Origin: Euryarchaeota archaeon UBA53
Lineage (GTDB): Archaea; Thermoplasmatota; Poseidoniia; Poseidoniales; Poseidoniaceae
NCBI GenBank assembly: GCA_002507425.1
Contig: DAZU01000031.1
Coordinates: 1 to 25,528 of the forward strand
DNA: 25,528 nt
Reading direction: 5' to 3'
Shown: piece by piece, positions 24,291-25,528 of the stretch
How the letters are laid out: each line of letters opens with the position of its first letter
How positions within the stretch are numbered: position 1 is the first letter of the stretch
Translations under genes and position numbers: made by a program
Notes under the pieces: generated by a model
The model's database searches: none
What the model was told of the DNA's origin: nothing
What the model saw: only the letters and a program-made list of their open reading frames with translations

Positions 24291-24785
24291 TCAATTTTCA
24301 TTTTTGTGGTGATTCAATATGTATAATTTGTATTTTGAGAAATGTTTTATTTGGTGAAATAATCTTCTAAAGTCCAAGGTTGCTATCATCCAAGATGTCA
24401 TAGCAAGTCTTGTTAATATTAGGTTGAAGGTAGCAATAAAACCAGGTAATAACGCTCTAGAATACCCTGCTTTGAGCAATGCTGATTGCAGTCTTGAATC
24501 TCTTGTGTAACAGAATAACGGACCAGATTCAATAGTTTTCAACAATTGATGAGATAATCCACTGCCTCTGTGGTTCTCATCGACAACAAAGCTGTTGATT
24601 TCGTAACCCTTCCATCTATTCGACAAAGTGAGGTGGCCTATCGGATTCCCTAGTTTATCGCGAATAAAGACACTATTTTTACCAATATTTACAAGAGATG
24701 GAGGGCGTAAATCTAGTTCTTTCTCCATAATTGACTTGAGCCAGTAAACATCTGAATCCGGGGCATTAAGACTCATTGACCACAT
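24291..24785 (-). CDS. GNAT-family N-acetyltransferase
   Basis: A 164-residue protein, if the ATG at 24785 is used. The central part has the GNAT core: a strand NSVFIRDKLGNPIGHLTLSN, then INSFVVDENHRGSGLSHQLL, where HRGSGLS matches the acetyl-CoA-binding R/Q-x-x-G-x-G/A motif. LQSALLKAGYSRALLPG follows as the usual second half. After that core lies an extra segment of about 50 residues that is basic and hydrophobic (FNLILTRLAMTSWMIATLDF, then RRLFHQIKHFSKYKLYILNHH), possibly a membrane-touching tail. ATG 24776 and a TTG at 24860 are alternative starts. The acyl acceptor is unknown. The gene and its flanks are more AT-rich than the rest of the window. Confidence 0.7.
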   Translation of the reverse strand: MWSMSLNAPDSDVYWLKSIMEKELDLRPPSLVNIGKNSVFIRDKLGNPIGHLTLSNRWKGYEINSFVVDENHRGSGLSHQLLKTIESGPLFCYTRDSRLQSALLKAGYSRALLPGFIATFNLILTRLAMTSWMIATLDFRRLFHQIKHFSKYKLYILNHHKNEN

Positions 24786-24860
24786 GGAGTGTGTAACTTG
24801 AACTAAACATTGCGATATAGTATCAAATGTGATTCTAAAGTAGTCAATTGAGAGAATCAA

Positions 24861-25103
24861 TCACAAACTCCTGCAAAATATTTTTGCTACATTAATAAGA
24901 TCGTATGTGGGACTTGTCGTCTCGTTGGGAATTGCAGACAGCATTCTAGAAGGACATTTCGATAATTTTTCATCCTAGTATTTGCGTAATTTTTATGATA
25001 TTCACGTAATTATTTTTTAGATTGAGAATGGGATGAATATGACTGCATTAACATAGAGCATTGCAAGGGGCGAGATTATACACGTGAGCCGCCTCAGAGT
25101 GTC
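24861..25103. promoter_or_regulatory. AT-rich intergenic region with paired CGTAATT sites and PAC2 promoter
   Basis: These 243 nt hold no convincing gene. TTATAC at 25075-25080 sits about 25 nt before the ATG at 25104 and fits a leaderless promoter. Upstream, CGTAATT occurs at 24985-24991 and again at 25005-25011, exactly 20 nt apart, so on the same face of the helix, each within a T-rich stretch; a paired operator is possible. Frames in this region are under 25 codons and are not believed. Confidence 0.35.
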
Positions 25104-25528
25104 ATGGATGAAGCAAAAGTTTGGCTTGACAAAACGGTCGATTTAGAGGATTCTCTAGTGGTTTGTTGTTTCCCAACCGTAGGAATGGTCTCAAGCGTAG
25201 TGGCGCATTTTTTAATCGACCATTTAGATTTGAAATATGTCGGCGGAGTTGCTCATCCTAAGTTGCCAGCAATCTGTCTAGTGCAAGATGGCGTGCCTCT
25301 CCCGGCGATTAGAGCTTATACTGGTAAGCCGATCTGCAAGATTGATGGATGTGACAAAGTATTGCTCCTGATGAGTGAACTTGTTGTACCGGATTTACTT
25401 GTTCATGAGATAGTAAGTTCTCTATTCGTATGGTCGAAAGAGCAGAAAGCATCGATGGGTGTTATCATAGATGCATTTGCAAGAAAAGGTATGAAAGGTA
25501 ATCTAAATGGACAAGAGCCACTTGTTGA
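25104..25528 (+). CDS. PAC2-family protein, proteasome assembly chaperone-like (5' part; runs off the window)
   Basis: The first 141 codons of a second PAC2 protein. The opening VVCCFPTVGMVSSVVAHFLI corresponds to the GFSTVGMVGVIAASHI block of the PAC2 gene at 11493-12236. VGGVAHPKLPAICLVQDGVP and KVLLLMSELVVPDLLVHEIV follow as in the family. The two share the fold but differ in detail, so they are paralogues rather than a recent copy. Archaea commonly have two PAC2 proteins that act as proteasome assembly chaperones; this pair fits that. The start is the ATG at 25104, with a TATA-like element about 25 nt upstream and no ribosome site. The 3' end, and any C-terminal docking motif, lie outside the window. 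Confidence 0.85.
   Translation, partial: MDEAKVWLDKTVDLEDSLVVCCFPTVGMVSSVVAHFLIDHLDLKYVGGVAHPKLPAICLVQDGVPLPAIRAYTGKPICKIDGCDKVLLLMSELVVPDLLVHEIVSSLFVWSKEQKASMGVIIDAFARKGMKGNLNGQEPLV

Overview
The window reads as a chromosomal piece of a planktonic euryarchaeon, most likely Marine Group II (Candidatus Poseidoniales, Thermoplasmatota). The archaeal assignment rests on the genes themselves: an archaeal MCM helicase, GatE (the archaea-specific amidotransferase subunit), archaeal-type Trm1, Pth2, two PAC2-family proteins, a tRNA gene without an encoded CCA, TATA-like promoters and a mix of Shine-Dalgarno-led and apparently leaderless genes. The Marine Group II assignment is inference from the style of the surface proteins (FG-GAP/fibronectin giants, PKD lipoproteins, acidic tails), the moderate GC content and the very tight packing. 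No insertion sequence, phage gene, CRISPR array or integration scar was seen. No gene-free stretch exceeds 300 bases; the longest are 16404-16654 and 24861-25103.

Layout. Positions 44-7955 form one minus-strand run, probably a single operon read from the MCM end: mcm, gatE, a signal-peptide protein with a beta-propeller, two membrane helices and a DUF4430-like domain, an ECF-type S-component membrane protein, pth2 and a threonine aldolase. The junctions are 40 nt, a 4-nt ATGA overlap, 32 nt, a 17-nt overlap and 22 nt. Diverging from it, 8125-11504 holds an esterase, purM and trm1. Converging on trm1 from the right are a 1375-residue surface-anchored protein and a PAC2 protein. Positions 16655-18628 are a plus-strand four-gene cluster: winged-helix-like protein, pentapeptide-repeat protein, hotdog thioesterase and four-helix membrane protein. 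It ends 3 nt from a minus-strand tRNA-Arg(GCG). Further on are a HAD phosphatase with a small DNA-binding-like gene, an unknown small protein, a PKD lipoprotein with a small acidic partner, a DEDDh exonuclease with an ExoX-like tail, a multi-pass membrane protein, a GNAT acetyltransferase and the start of a second PAC2 protein.

How the genes fit together. Much of the window is informational or housekeeping: replication (MCM), Gln-tRNA formation (GatE), tRNA recycling and modification (Pth2, Trm1, tRNA-Arg), purine synthesis (PurM), proteasome assembly (PAC2) and DNA/RNA trimming (exonuclease). The rest is cell envelope. The most interesting parts are the DUF4430/propeller plus ECF-S pair (a possible vitamin-capture module, perhaps cobalamin), the giant surface protein whose cytoplasmic tail is acidic and tryptophan-rich, the uncharacterised plus-strand cluster at 16655-18628, and a likely small gene at 22650-22810 that appears interrupted by a one-base frameshift.
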